Assembly: GCF_018408855.1 (NCBI RefSeq)
Contig: NZ_AP024322.1
Coordinates: 1,054,001-1,118,000, forward strand
Reading direction: 5' to 3'
Source of the DNA: Caballeronia sp. NK8
GTDB lineage: Bacteria > Pseudomonadota > Gammaproteobacteria > Burkholderiales > Burkholderiaceae
Length of the DNA: 64,000 nt
Positions 28,903-36,559 of this stretch are shown piece after piece. Numbering within the stretch: position 1 is the stretch's first letter; each line of letters begins with the position of its first letter. The position numbers and the translations under genes are program-made. The notes beneath the pieces were generated by a model. It saw only the letters and a program-made list of their open reading frames with translations, ran no database searches and had not been told where the DNA came from.

Positions 28903-29391
28903 TCAATGCAGCGGACTTTCGTCCTTGCGACCGTGCACGAACTGGCGAATCAGCCGCACGGTATCGATATCCGATTCGCGATACGCCGACTTCACGATCT
29001 CCTGCGTCTGACGCTCATCGGGTGTCGGATGATCGTTTTCCGGCAGCGTCGTGCTGTAGGTGAAGCGCAGGAAGAGTTGATGCTCGTCGGGCTGCTCGAT
29101 CGCCATCGTGAGCGAGCCGCCGACGTACTCGGCGGTCGGCAGGATGTCGTAGCGCACGCTCGCGCCGGGTGAGAGCGTCACGCGATCGCGCACCGTGGCC
29201 TGGCCGTAATGCAGCTCGCGCTCCATCGTTTCGCCATCGCGCGAAAGGATGTCACAGCTATCCAGCCCGAGTACGAACAATTGCGGCTGCTCGGCGCGCA
29301 GGACGAGTCCTTCCCATAGCTGGTCGCGCGTGAGCGAATCGACGAGCGGGTTGAGCGGATCGTTGATCTGGATCAGGTGTTCGAAATTCAA
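28903..29391 (-). CDS. DUF1857 / SRPBCC-family protein (TTG start)
   Basis: A 162-residue cytosolic protein resembling DUF1857 (AtaL-like) members of the START/SRPBCC fold, with FEHLIQINDPLNPLVDSLTR at the N-terminus and LFLRFTYSTTLPE near residue 110. The function of bacterial members is unknown; the fold usually binds small hydrophobic ligands. The start appears to be TTG at 29391, with AAGGAAA about 8 bases upstream. It lies 39 bp downstream of the OsmC gene on the same strand. Confidence 0.8.
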   Translation of the reverse strand: MNFEHLIQINDPLNPLVDSLTRDQLWEGLVLRAEQPQLFVLGLDSCDILSRDGETMERELHYGQATVRDRVTLSPGASVRYDILPTAEYVGGSLTMAIEQPDEHQLFLRFTYSTTLPENDHPTPDERQTQEIVKSAYRESDIDTVRLIRQFVHGRKDESPLH

Positions 29392-29430
29392 GACGACGTT
29401 TCCTTGGACGTTCGTGGTGCCCGCAATGCA

Positions 29431-29829
29431 TCACTGCGGCGTGAGTCCGGACTCGATGTGAATCGCGCCGGACAGGACCTTGTGCATCGGGCACGCGTTG
29501 GCAATTTGCAAGAGCCGTTCCCGCTGTTCGTCGGAGAGCGCGCCCGTGAGCGAGATGCGGCGATCGATGTTCGTGCCTTGCGCGACGCTTTTCATCGACA
29601 GCTCGACATGCACCGATTCCAGCGGCCATTCCTTGCGCTTCGCGTACATCTTCAGCGTGATGGACGTGCATGCGCCGAGGCTCGCGAGCAGCAGCGACGC
29701 CGGTTCCGGTCCGGTGTCGCCGCCACCGAGGCTTGCCGGTTCGTCGGCGAGCCACGAATGTGTGCCGTCGCCGAGACGGACTTGAAAGTCGATGTCGCCG
29801 ATCGTGGCGGTCACGGAAGGTCCGGCCAT
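29431..29829 (-). CDS. OsmC family peroxiredoxin-like protein
   Basis: A 132-residue OsmC/Ohr-fold protein. Two reactive cysteines are seen in SLGACTSITLKMYA and ANACPMHKVL, consistent with thiol-dependent reduction of organic peroxides. AAGGAG lies before the ATG at 29829. It is probably co-transcribed with the DUF1857 gene downstream and follows the pirin gene by 132 bp. Confidence 0.9.
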   Translation of the reverse strand: MAGPSVTATIGDIDFQVRLGDGTHSWLADEPASLGGGDTGPEPASLLLASLGACTSITLKMYAKRKEWPLESVHVELSMKSVAQGTNIDRRISLTGALSDEQRERLLQIANACPMHKVLSGAIHIESGLTPQ

Positions 29830-29961
29830 GCGTTGCTCCTTGTTCTGTTTGGACTGCAGGAATGACGAAAACGGTGCGGCAAGAACGGTCATTGTGACGC
29901 AATGTGTCCGTTCATGCCGCACCGTTTCGCCGATTCCGCTCCGGTGCGTGGGTGAGAGCGC

Positions 29962-30834
29962 TCAGTGCGCGATCGCGCCCATGCGACCCGCCTGATAGTC
30001 GACGACCGCCTGGCGGATCTCGTCCTCCGTGTTCATCACGAACGGACCGTAACGCACGACCGGCTCCTTCAGCGGCACGCCGCCGATCAGCAGAAGTTCG
30101 ACGGGCTCGTCGCCGGCGGCGAGCGCGATCGTATCGCTGTCGTCGCGGAAGATCACCATCTGCTGCGCGCGCACCGGCTGGCTTTGCGGACCGTACAGCG
30201 CGGTGCCCGAAAGCGGATACGCGAACACGCGGTAATCGCGCGGCACGGCCAGTTCGATCTTCGCGCCGGGTTGCAACGAAAAATGCTGATAGAGGATCGG
30301 CGTGCGCGTCTCGATCGCGGCCTTCACGCCGAGCGCCTCGCCCGCGATGACCTTCACGCGGACCGAGCCGTCCTCGCTCGTCGCGACGGGAATCTGCGCC
30401 GACGGGATTTCCTGATAATGCGGCGCGATCATCTTGTCGCGCTGCGGCAGGTTCACCCACAGTTGCAGGCCGTGCACGCGGCCGCCGTTGCGCGTGAATT
30501 CCTCCGCCGGCATTTCGCTGTGCACGACGCCCGCGCCGGCAGTCATCCATTGCACGTCGCCGGGGCGCAGCGTGCCGGAATGGCCCGCCGAGTCCTTATG
30601 GCCGAACTCGCCTTCGAGCATGTACGTGACGGTTTCGAAGCCGCGATGCGGGTGATCGGGCGCGCCCTTCGCCTCGCCGGGCGCGTAGTCGGCGGGACCC
30701 ATCTCGTCGAGCAGAAGGAAGGGATCGAAATCCATCAGAAGACGAGTCGGAAACGGGCGATGCAGGACGAAGCCGCCGCCTTCGACAGTGCGGGTCGCCG
30801 GAATGATGCGTTCGATACTGCGGCTGGTGGACAT
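29962..30834 (-). CDS. Pirin family protein
   Basis: A 290-residue bicupin. The N-terminal cupin carries the pirin metal-binding residues in HPHRGFETVTYMLEGEFGHKDS and HSEMP. Bacterial pirins include quercetin 2,3-dioxygenases and regulators of enzymes such as pyruvate dehydrogenase; the exact role is open. It is divergent from a LysR gene over 167 bp, and homologous LysR-pirin pairs are common, so that regulator probably controls it. Confidence 0.93.
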   Translation of the reverse strand: MSTSRSIERIIPATRTVEGGGFVLHRPFPTRLLMDFDPFLLLDEMGPADYAPGEAKGAPDHPHRGFETVTYMLEGEFGHKDSAGHSGTLRPGDVQWMTAGAGVVHSEMPAEEFTRNGGRVHGLQLWVNLPQRDKMIAPHYQEIPSAQIPVATSEDGSVRVKVIAGEALGVKAAIETRTPILYQHFSLQPGAKIELAVPRDYRVFAYPLSGTALYGPQSQPVRAQQMVIFRDDSDTIALAAGDEPVELLLIGGVPLKEPVVRYGPFVMNTEDEIRQAVVDYQAGRMGAIAH

Positions 30835-31001
30835 GGTGGCCTCGCGTCACTGATACGAAAATAAGGGAATAGCGATAAATCTGGAACACAGAGCTATTAT
30901 ATGGGCCGCATTTCGCTGTAAAAGACGCCCTGGCGCAATGGATTGTCCCGCTGGGGATAACGAACCGCGTCGACCCGAATCCCGAGTCTTACCGAGCGAC
31001 C

Positions 31002-31964
31002 ATGAAAGCCGACTCGCATGACCTGAACGATCTGATGTATTTCTCGCACGTCGTCGAGCACGGCGGATTTTCGGCGGCGGAGCGCGTGCTCGGCATCTCG
31101 AAGTCCCGGCTGTCGCGGCGCGTGTCGGAACTCGAGGCGTCGCTCGGCGTGCGCCTGTTGCAGCGCTCGACGCGCAAGCTCGCGCTGACCGAGGCGGGCC
31201 AGCTTTTCTACCAGCATTGCCAGGCGATGCTCGCCGAAGCGCAGGCCGCCGTGAACGTCGTGCAGAGCTTGCGCGATTCGCCGCGCGGCACGGTGCGCGT
31301 GAGCGTGCCGGTGACCATCGCGCAGACGTTTCTGTCGGCGGTGATGCCGGATTTCATGCATCGTTTTCCGGAAGTGCGCGTCGTGCTGCGGGTGACGAAT
31401 CGCGTCGTCGATCTGTTCGAAGACGCCATCGATGTCGCGCTGCGCGTGCGCTCGGAGCCGCCCGCGAGCTCGAACGTGGTCGCGCGGCCGCTGTGGCGCA
31501 CGGAGCAGATGCTCGTCGCGGCGCCGTCGCTGCTGAAGTCGAATGCGCCGCCGATGACGCCCGCCGAGCTTGCCCAGTACGACACACTGGACACGCCTTC
31601 CGCCGATGGCCGCCACGTCTATCGGCTGATCGCGCCGGATGGCACGCGTCACGAGTTCGAGCACGAGCCGAGGCTCGTCACGGCGGATCTATCGATGATC
31701 CGCGAGGCCGTCATGCGCGGCGTCGGTATCGCGGCGCTGCCCGAGATGATGTACGGCGCGCCGCTGCGAACCGGACAGCTATCGCCGGTGATGCCGGGCT
31801 GGACGTTTCCGTCGCCGCAACTCTATGCAGTCTTCCTGTCGCGGCAGGGCATGATTCCCGCTGTGCGCGCGTTCGTCGATTTTCTTGTCGAGTCGATCGG
31901 CAGCGGCCAGCGCTTCCCAGGAGAATGTCCTGTTCAGGAAAGCCCGGAACGCGAAACAGTTTGA
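31002..31964 (+). CDS. LysR-type regulator divergent from pirin
   Basis: A 320-residue LysR regulator. The winged helix-turn-helix lies in residues 1-65 (MYFSHVVEHGGFSAAERVLG and SRLSRRVSELEASLGVRLL), followed by a type-2 periplasmic-binding-protein-like effector domain. The ATG at 31002 starts MKADSHDLNDL. Its likely target is the divergent pirin gene and perhaps the OsmC and DUF1857 genes beyond it. Inducer unknown. Confidence 0.93.
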   Translation: MKADSHDLNDLMYFSHVVEHGGFSAAERVLGISKSRLSRRVSELEASLGVRLLQRSTRKLALTEAGQLFYQHCQAMLAEAQAAVNVVQSLRDSPRGTVRVSVPVTIAQTFLSAVMPDFMHRFPEVRVVLRVTNRVVDLFEDAIDVALRVRSEPPASSNVVARPLWRTEQMLVAAPSLLKSNAPPMTPAELAQYDTLDTPSADGRHVYRLIAPDGTRHEFEHEPRLVTADLSMIREAVMRGVGIAALPEMMYGAPLRTGQLSPVMPGWTFPSPQLYAVFLSRQGMIPAVRAFVDFLVESIGSGQRFPGECPVQESPERETV

Positions 31965-32093
31965 CCGCGCTGGCGTTTGTCATTGGTTTATGACATTGAA
32001 GCGCGCGTTTGCGATGGACAGATTCAATCGGACGAGCCTTGAACCTCAAAAATGGCGGCGGTATATTGAAGTCTCTTTCGCTAAGGAGCTCCT

Positions 32094-32213
32094 ATGCGAA
32101 AACTGACGGCTGCTCTGATAGTTAGCCTGATAGGGTTGATTGCACTGTCCGTGTCGACCACGGCTGCTGCATGTGACGGGACTTCTGGTTCTGGCTATAC
32201 GAACCCAAAGTAA
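32094..32213 (+). CDS. 39-residue secreted micro-protein
   Basis: A 39-codon frame beginning MRKLTAALIVSLIGLIALS, a textbook signal peptide with a basic start and a hydrophobic core. It is followed by STTAAA and a 13-residue tail CDGTSGSGYTNPK. AAGGAG lies 7 bases before the ATG, and a strong terminator follows 33 bp after the stop. This supports a real gene. The Cys after Ala-Ala could be a lipidation site, although the lipobox lacks the usual Leu. I recognise no family. Confidence 0.65.
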   Translation: MRKLTAALIVSLIGLIALSVSTTAAACDGTSGSGYTNPK

Positions 32214-32244
32214 CCGCCTCACCCGAATGCGCCGAGCGCGCACG

Positions 32245-32280
32245 AAAAAAGGCCTTCATCCGACGATGAAGGCCTTTTAC
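32245..32280. terminator. Bidirectional terminator between the micro-protein gene and exbD
   Basis: A perfect 14-bp stem (32247-32260 with 32265-32278) with a CGAC loop, flanked by A- and T-runs. Confidence 0.93.
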
Positions 32281-32312
32281 TTTGTGCGCCCGCAAAAGGG
32301 CGCGTTATCGCG

Positions 32313-32735
32313 TTACTTGCCGCTTTTCGGCTCGGTGACGAAACCGATCTTCGTCAGACCGCCCGATTGCGCCGCCGACATCAGATCGGCGACTTTCTCG
32401 TACGCCACCTGACGATCCGCGCGCAGATGAATCTCCGGTTGCGGCGTCTGCTGCGCGGCCTGCGTAATGCGCGCGTTGAGCGTCGCTTCGTCGACCGGCT
32501 GATCGTCCCACAGCGTCGTGCCGTCGGCCTTGATGGCGATGTTCACGTGCGCGGGCTTCTCGTCCTGCGGCTGGCTGCTCGCGTGCGGCAGATCGATCTT
32601 GACCGCGTGATGCATGGCCGGAATCGTGACGAGGAAGATGATCAGGAGAACCAGCATGACGTCGACGAGCGGCGTCATGTTGATTTCGCTCATCATGCCG
32701 TCGTCTTCATCTCCGGCGAATGGGCTCATGGCCAT
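32313..32735 (-). CDS. exbD: ExbD, biopolymer transport protein
   Basis: A 140-residue inner-membrane protein with one transmembrane helix (about residues 18-40, MTPLVDVMLVLLIIFLVTIP) that carries the essential proton-pathway Asp in PLVDVML. The C-terminal part is periplasmic. It forms the ExbB-ExbD motor that energises TonB. It lies 15 bp after exbB. Confidence 0.95.
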   Translation of the reverse strand: MAMSPFAGDEDDGMMSEINMTPLVDVMLVLLIIFLVTIPAMHHAVKIDLPHASSQPQDEKPAHVNIAIKADGTTLWDDQPVDEATLNARITQAAQQTPQPEIHLRADRQVAYEKVADLMSAAQSGGLTKIGFVTEPKSGK

Positions 32736-32750
32736 TGCGAGTCTCCCGGC

Positions 32751-33497
32751 TTACGACGCGCGCGTCGCGAGACGCAGGCTGTCGGAGGAAGCGTTCGTCG
32801 AGCGCTTGGTCGACGAGAGCTTCGCGCCGGTGACGAAGAACGCGTGCAGGCCGTGCGCGAAGCGGTTCAGCTTCGTGACGATGCCCTTGTTCGCGCGGGT
32901 GAGGGCGTTGTAGCCGAGCACGGCCGGAATCGCGACGAACAGGCCGAACGCCGTCATGATGAGCGATTCGCCGACCGGACCCGCGACCTGATCGATCGAC
33001 GTCTGGCCGGTCGCGCCGATCGTCAGCAGCGCGTGATAGATCCCCCACACCGTGCCGAACAGACCGACGAACGGCGACGTGGAACCGATCGACGCGAGCA
33101 CCGCGAGACCCGACTGCATGCGGCCGACGCCTTCGTCCATGACGTCCTTCAGGCAGCGCGTGATCCAGTCCGACACGTCCATGCGATCGTGCAGATGCGG
33201 CTGCGTCTGATGATGATGCTCGGACGCTTCCTGGCCGGCGAGCGCGAGTGCGAGGAACGGGTTGTCCGCCGGGCTCGACGACTGGCTGCCGAGCTTCTTG
33301 ATGCCGTCGTTGAAATCGTCGGAGTGCCAGAACGCCTGTTCTGCGTTTCGGGTCAGGCGCTTCAGGCGCACGACGTTCCACGCCTTCACGACGATCACCG
33401 TCCACGAAAGCACCGACATGATGACGAGCGCGAGCGCGATGCCCCGCGTCACGAAGTCGCCTTGCGCCCAGACGTGCGCAATCCCGTAATTTTCCAT
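32751..33497 (-). CDS. exbB: ExbB, MotA/TolQ/ExbB proton channel protein
   Basis: A 248-residue protein with three transmembrane helices: one near residues 13-38, then two in the conserved C-terminal block (ASIGSTSPFVGLFGTVWGIYHA and LIMTAFGLFVAIPAVLGYNAL). It forms the ExbB pentamer that powers TonB-dependent import. It lies between tonB and exbD in a tight operon. Confidence 0.95.
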   Translation of the reverse strand: MENYGIAHVWAQGDFVTRGIALALVIMSVLSWTVIVVKAWNVVRLKRLTRNAEQAFWHSDDFNDGIKKLGSQSSSPADNPFLALALAGQEASEHHHQTQPHLHDRMDVSDWITRCLKDVMDEGVGRMQSGLAVLASIGSTSPFVGLFGTVWGIYHALLTIGATGQTSIDQVAGPVGESLIMTAFGLFVAIPAVLGYNALTRANKGIVTKLNRFAHGLHAFFVTGAKLSSTKRSTNASSDSLRLATRAS

Positions 33498-33528
33498 TTC
33501 TCTTCTTCCTTGTATCTAAAAAAACCGA

Positions 33529-34257
33529 TCAGTCGTTCAGACTGAAAACAAATGGTTGCGTGGCAGTCGCGCGAATCGCTTCGCCATTTTCCTTGTAGGG
33601 GCTGCACGCGCTGTTGCGCGCCGCCTCAAGCGCCGCGTCATCGAGTCGCGACGAGCCGCTGCTCTTTTGCAGCGTGATGTTTTCGAGTTTGCCCGAGAGG
33701 CCCACCGTCAGGCGGACGACAGCCGTGCCTGTTTCGCCGCGGCGTTTGGCCATGGGCGGATACTCTGGCACCGCGATATTACAGGTCAGATGCGCGACGT
33801 TCTTCGGCGCGGCCAGATCCATGCTCGGCTTGCCGATCGCGGGAGCTGCAGGCGCCACGGGCTGCGGCGGAGCCGGCGGCGTGGGTTCCGGCGCGGGCGC
33901 GGCGATTTGCGACGGCGCTTCGGTCACCGGCATCGGCGTGGGCTTCGGCTCGATCTTCGGTTTGACCTTCGGCTTGGGTTGCGGCTTCGGAACGGGCTGC
34001 GGAACCGGTTTGGGCGGCGGCGGCGTTTCGATCGCGACCGGCTGCGGCGCGGGCTGCGGCGTTTCGCTGATCAGTTGCGCGGTAATCGACTTGGCTTCGA
34101 TCGGACGCGGCAGCGGCTCGTTGCGCATCGTCAGCGCGACGCCCAGCAGCGCGGCGTGAATGACGACGACTGCGACGCACGCCGCGATGACGCGCGGATT
34201 GGCGTTTGCTGCCGGCGCCGTCTGGAAAGCGGCGGGAGTAATGGTCGGGGACTGCAT
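33529..34257 (-). CDS. tonB: TonB energy transducer
   Basis: A 242-residue protein with an N-terminal membrane anchor (about residues 24-44, VIAACVAVVVIHAALLGVAL). A long periplasmic Pro/Lys/Glu-rich spacer (about 70-150) follows, then a C-terminal TonB domain (VPEYPPMAKRRGETGTAVVR region). It transfers energy from ExbBD to outer-membrane receptors for siderophores or haem. The ATG at 34257 has only a weak ribosome binding site. It is the first of tonB-exbB-exbD, with a 20-codon frame 106 bp upstream. Confidence 0.94.
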   Translation of the reverse strand: MQSPTITPAAFQTAPAANANPRVIAACVAVVVIHAALLGVALTMRNEPLPRPIEAKSITAQLISETPQPAPQPVAIETPPPPKPVPQPVPKPQPKPKVKPKIEPKPTPMPVTEAPSQIAAPAPEPTPPAPPQPVAPAAPAIGKPSMDLAAPKNVAHLTCNIAVPEYPPMAKRRGETGTAVVRLTVGLSGKLENITLQKSSGSSRLDDAALEAARNSACSPYKENGEAIRATATQPFVFSLND

Positions 34258-34584
34258 TGTTATTGTCGGCTTGGGATGCTGCGTGAATGCTCGTCGATAG
34301 CGCTGCTTTTCACCTTGAGGTCCAACGGCTGCGCAAGCTCGGTACGGATGAGACCAGACGACGTCATGTTCGGAAAATAAGCAGGGAGATAAACAGGGTG
34401 GCCACAAAACCGATCAGCAATTCCATCTTTCCCTCCAGGGGTAAAGGGTTGCGCGGCTGGCTTGAAGTGACCGGAAATGCGAAGGTAACCTGGCTTGCTG
34501 GAGGCGATCAAAACGACCGAACGACGCAGCCGGCAACAGCGGATGCCGCCGGTTGGGCGCGGCACAGTGGCCGCGCGAGTGGCT
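34258..34584. other. Interval between bfd and tonB
   Basis: These 327 bp contain the 20-codon ORF at 34364-34426 on the minus strand and probably a tonB promoter. No other coding signal is convincing. Confidence 0.5.
34364..34426 (-). CDS. 20-residue hydrophobic micro-protein upstream of tonB
   Basis: The frame encodes MELLIGFVATLFISLLIFRT and stop. Almost the whole chain is a single hydrophobic helix ending in a positive charge. GGAGG lies 6 bases upstream of the ATG, a near-ideal ribosome binding site and stronger than that of tonB itself. It could be a membrane micro-protein that modulates the TonB motor, a leader peptide, or a chance frame. It resembles KdpF-like mini-proteins only in size and hydrophobicity. 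Confidence 0.5.
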   Translation of the reverse strand: MELLIGFVATLFISLLIFRT

Positions 34585-34821
34585 TCAGGCAGCTTGACGC
34601 TCGTAAAAAGTGAGCGGTGCGACATGCTCGCGATGCTCGACTCCGCAGCGCGAAGCGCAGACGCCGCTTTGTGCCATCACATCGCGAACGCTTTCCTCAC
34701 ACTTGCCGCAGCACAGCGCCACGCCGAGCTCGAATTGCAATTCGTCGAAGGTATCCACTCCTTCGGCGATGGCGGTTCGGATCTTTCGGTCGGACACTGA
34801 CTTGCAGACACAGACAATCAT
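34585..34821 (-). CDS. bfd: Bacterioferritin-associated ferredoxin
   Basis: A 78-residue [2Fe-2S] protein with the Bfd cysteine pattern C4, C6, C38, C41 (MIVCVCKSVSD and ALCCGKCEE). The last 25 residues extend beyond the usual Bfd length. Bfd reduces ferric iron in bacterioferritin to release it under iron starvation. A Fur-box-like site lies 25 bp upstream of the start. The cognate bfr lies 1.1 kb away on the same strand. Confidence 0.93.
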   Translation of the reverse strand: MIVCVCKSVSDRKIRTAIAEGVDTFDELQFELGVALCCGKCEESVRDVMAQSGVCASRCGVEHREHVAPLTFYERQAA

Positions 34822-34846
34822 GATCGTTCGCAATAGTTAGCGTTAA

Positions 34847-34861
34847 TGCGAATTATTATCA
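34847..34861. promoter_or_regulatory. Fur-box-like site upstream of bfd
   Basis: On the minus strand TGATAATAATTCGCA matches 11 of 14 positions of the Fur 7-1-7 palindrome, immediately upstream of bfd. Confidence 0.65.
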
Positions 34862-34997
34862 TTCGGTATTGGCGCGTTTGCAAGCGGGGCTCGGTGTTTT
34901 TTGTAACAGAGCACGCAAGTTAGCGGGTTTATTGCTAGAGAGCCTTGCCTGACGGGCGAAAGCGCGCGGCGGGAGCGGCGGCGCGCGTGAGAAACCC

Positions 34998-35879
34998 TCA
35001 GACGATGTCGGGTTCAGCGAGGCGCGTGCGGCGCGAAGGGATGTCGACGTGTTCGACTTTCGCGTCGAGCTGAAGGAGGGCGGCGGCAAGCTGGCGCTGG
35101 GAATCGCCGTCGGCGGTGGAGCAGAAGCGCGGCAGGCTGTCAGGCGGCGCGGTGACGTTCTTCAGCGCATGGACGTCGAGCAGGCGATCGAGCTGCCGTG
35201 CGATCGCGACGCTGGTATCGACGATCTGCAGGCGCTCGCCCGCGATGTCGCGGATTGCGCGATCAAGAAACGGGTAGTGCGTGCAACCGAGCACGAGGGT
35301 ATCGGCGCCGGCGTCCAGCATCGGCGCGAGATAGCCTTCGAGCAGCGCCATCAGCGCAGGCGACGAGGTGTCGCAGCGCTCGACCGCCTGCACCAGACCG
35401 TGCCCCGGCTGACAGATGAAGCGGCAATCGCCCGCGTAACGGTCGAGCAGAGACTGGAACCGAGCCGAGCGCAAGGTGACGGCGGTCGCCAGCACGCCGA
35501 CCACGCGTGACTTCGACGCCGCCGCCGCCGGCTTCACGCCCGGCTCGACGCCGACGAGCGGAATCGGCAGACGTTCGCGCACCAGCGCGATCGATTGCGC
35601 GGTGGCCGTATTGCACGCGACGACCAGCGCTTTCGCGCCCTGCGCGACGAGCCATTCGCCGATCGCCATCGTGCGGTCGACGATGAAATCATCGTCGCGC
35701 TCGCCATAGGGCGCATGGAGCGAATCGGCGACATAAATCAGACGTTCATGCGGCAGAATCGCGCGCACGGCGCGCAGCACCGACAGACCGCCGAGACCGG
35801 AATCAAAAATGCCGACCGGCGCGCTCGCGTCTGACGCGGCACGCTCGTTCGGCTTCAGGGAAGCGACTACGCCCGACAT
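34998..35879 (-). CDS. murI: Glutamate racemase
   Basis: A 293-residue cytosolic enzyme making D-glutamate for peptidoglycan. Visible motifs are GIFDSGLGGLSVLRA, the catalytic Cys in VACNTATAQS and the second catalytic Cys in LGCTHYPFL. It starts 4 bp after the bfr stop on the same strand, so it is probably translated from the bfr transcript and possibly affected by iron status. The N-terminal 20 residues before VGIFDSG are longer than usual. Confidence 0.96.
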   Translation of the reverse strand: MSGVVASLKPNERAASDASAPVGIFDSGLGGLSVLRAVRAILPHERLIYVADSLHAPYGERDDDFIVDRTMAIGEWLVAQGAKALVVACNTATAQSIALVRERLPIPLVGVEPGVKPAAAASKSRVVGVLATAVTLRSARFQSLLDRYAGDCRFICQPGHGLVQAVERCDTSSPALMALLEGYLAPMLDAGADTLVLGCTHYPFLDRAIRDIAGERLQIVDTSVAIARQLDRLLDVHALKNVTAPPDSLPRFCSTADGDSQRQLAAALLQLDAKVEHVDIPSRRTRLAEPDIV

Positions 35880-35883
35880 CCGA

Positions 35884-36360
35884 TTATTCGTGGTCGCCCA
35901 TCATGGTCTGCTGGTAGTTCTGGATGCCGACCTTGTCGATCAGATCCAGTTGCGTTTCCAGCCAGTCGATGTGCTCTTCGGTGTCGTGCAGGATCTTTTC
36001 GAAGATTTCGCGCGAGACGAAATCACGCACCGTCTCGCAATAGGCGATGGCTTCCTTGCATGTCGACTGCGAGATCTGTTCGAGCTTCAGATCGCATTCG
36101 AGAATTTCCTTGGTCTCTTCGCCGATCAGCAGCTTGTGCAGATCCTGCAGATTCGGCAGGCCGTCGAGCATGAATACGCGCTGGATGAGCCAGTCGGCAT
36201 GCTTCATCTCGCCGATCGATTCGTCGTACTCATGCTTGTTGAGCTTCTCGAGGCCCCAGTGCTGGTACATCCGTGCATGCAGGAAGTATTGATTGATCGC
36301 CGTCAGCTCATTTTTCAGCTGAGAGTTCAGATATTCGATGACTTTTGCGTCGCCTTGCAT
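35884..36360 (-). CDS. bfr: Bacterioferritin
   Basis: A 158-residue ferritin-like subunit that stores iron in a haem-containing 24-mer. The ferroxidase residues are visible (E18 in KNELTAINQYF, ExxH in GEMKHADWLIQR), and the haem-ligand Met is in that region. GGAAC precedes the ATG at 36360. A strong Fur-box-like sequence lies about 100 bp upstream, which is notable because bfr genes are often activated rather than repressed by iron-loaded Fur. Confidence 0.96.
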   Translation of the reverse strand: MQGDAKVIEYLNSQLKNELTAINQYFLHARMYQHWGLEKLNKHEYDESIGEMKHADWLIQRVFMLDGLPNLQDLHKLLIGEETKEILECDLKLEQISQSTCKEAIAYCETVRDFVSREIFEKILHDTEEHIDWLETQLDLIDKVGIQNYQQTMMGDHE

Positions 36361-36463
36361 GATTGTTCCTTTTTTGTAGCGTGGGGCATTAAGCAAAGAT
36401 AAACCTTGAGCGTGACAATGCCAAGGTTGAGAGAATATTTTTTGTTTCAGACAAAACTGAGAA

Positions 36464-36478
36464 TGAAAATCTTTATCA
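36464..36478. promoter_or_regulatory. Fur-box-like site upstream of bfr
   Basis: On the minus strand TGATAAAGATTTTCA matches the Fur 7-1-7 palindrome at 12 of 14 positions. A second overlapping match starts at 36459, suggesting tandem Fur dimers. Confidence 0.65.
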
Positions 36479-36489
36479 GCTAGGGCGGC

Positions 36490-36522
36490 TCAAAGAAAAG
36501 AGCCGGGCGTTTTGCCCGGCTC
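36490..36522 (-). terminator. Terminator of the fumarase gene
   Basis: A 9-bp stem (36500-36508 with 36514-36522) with a 5-base loop is followed on the minus strand by TTTTCTTTG. Confidence 0.85.
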
Positions 36523-36559
36523 TCGTGCCCTAACGGTATAAACCGTCTTTAATTCTGGT

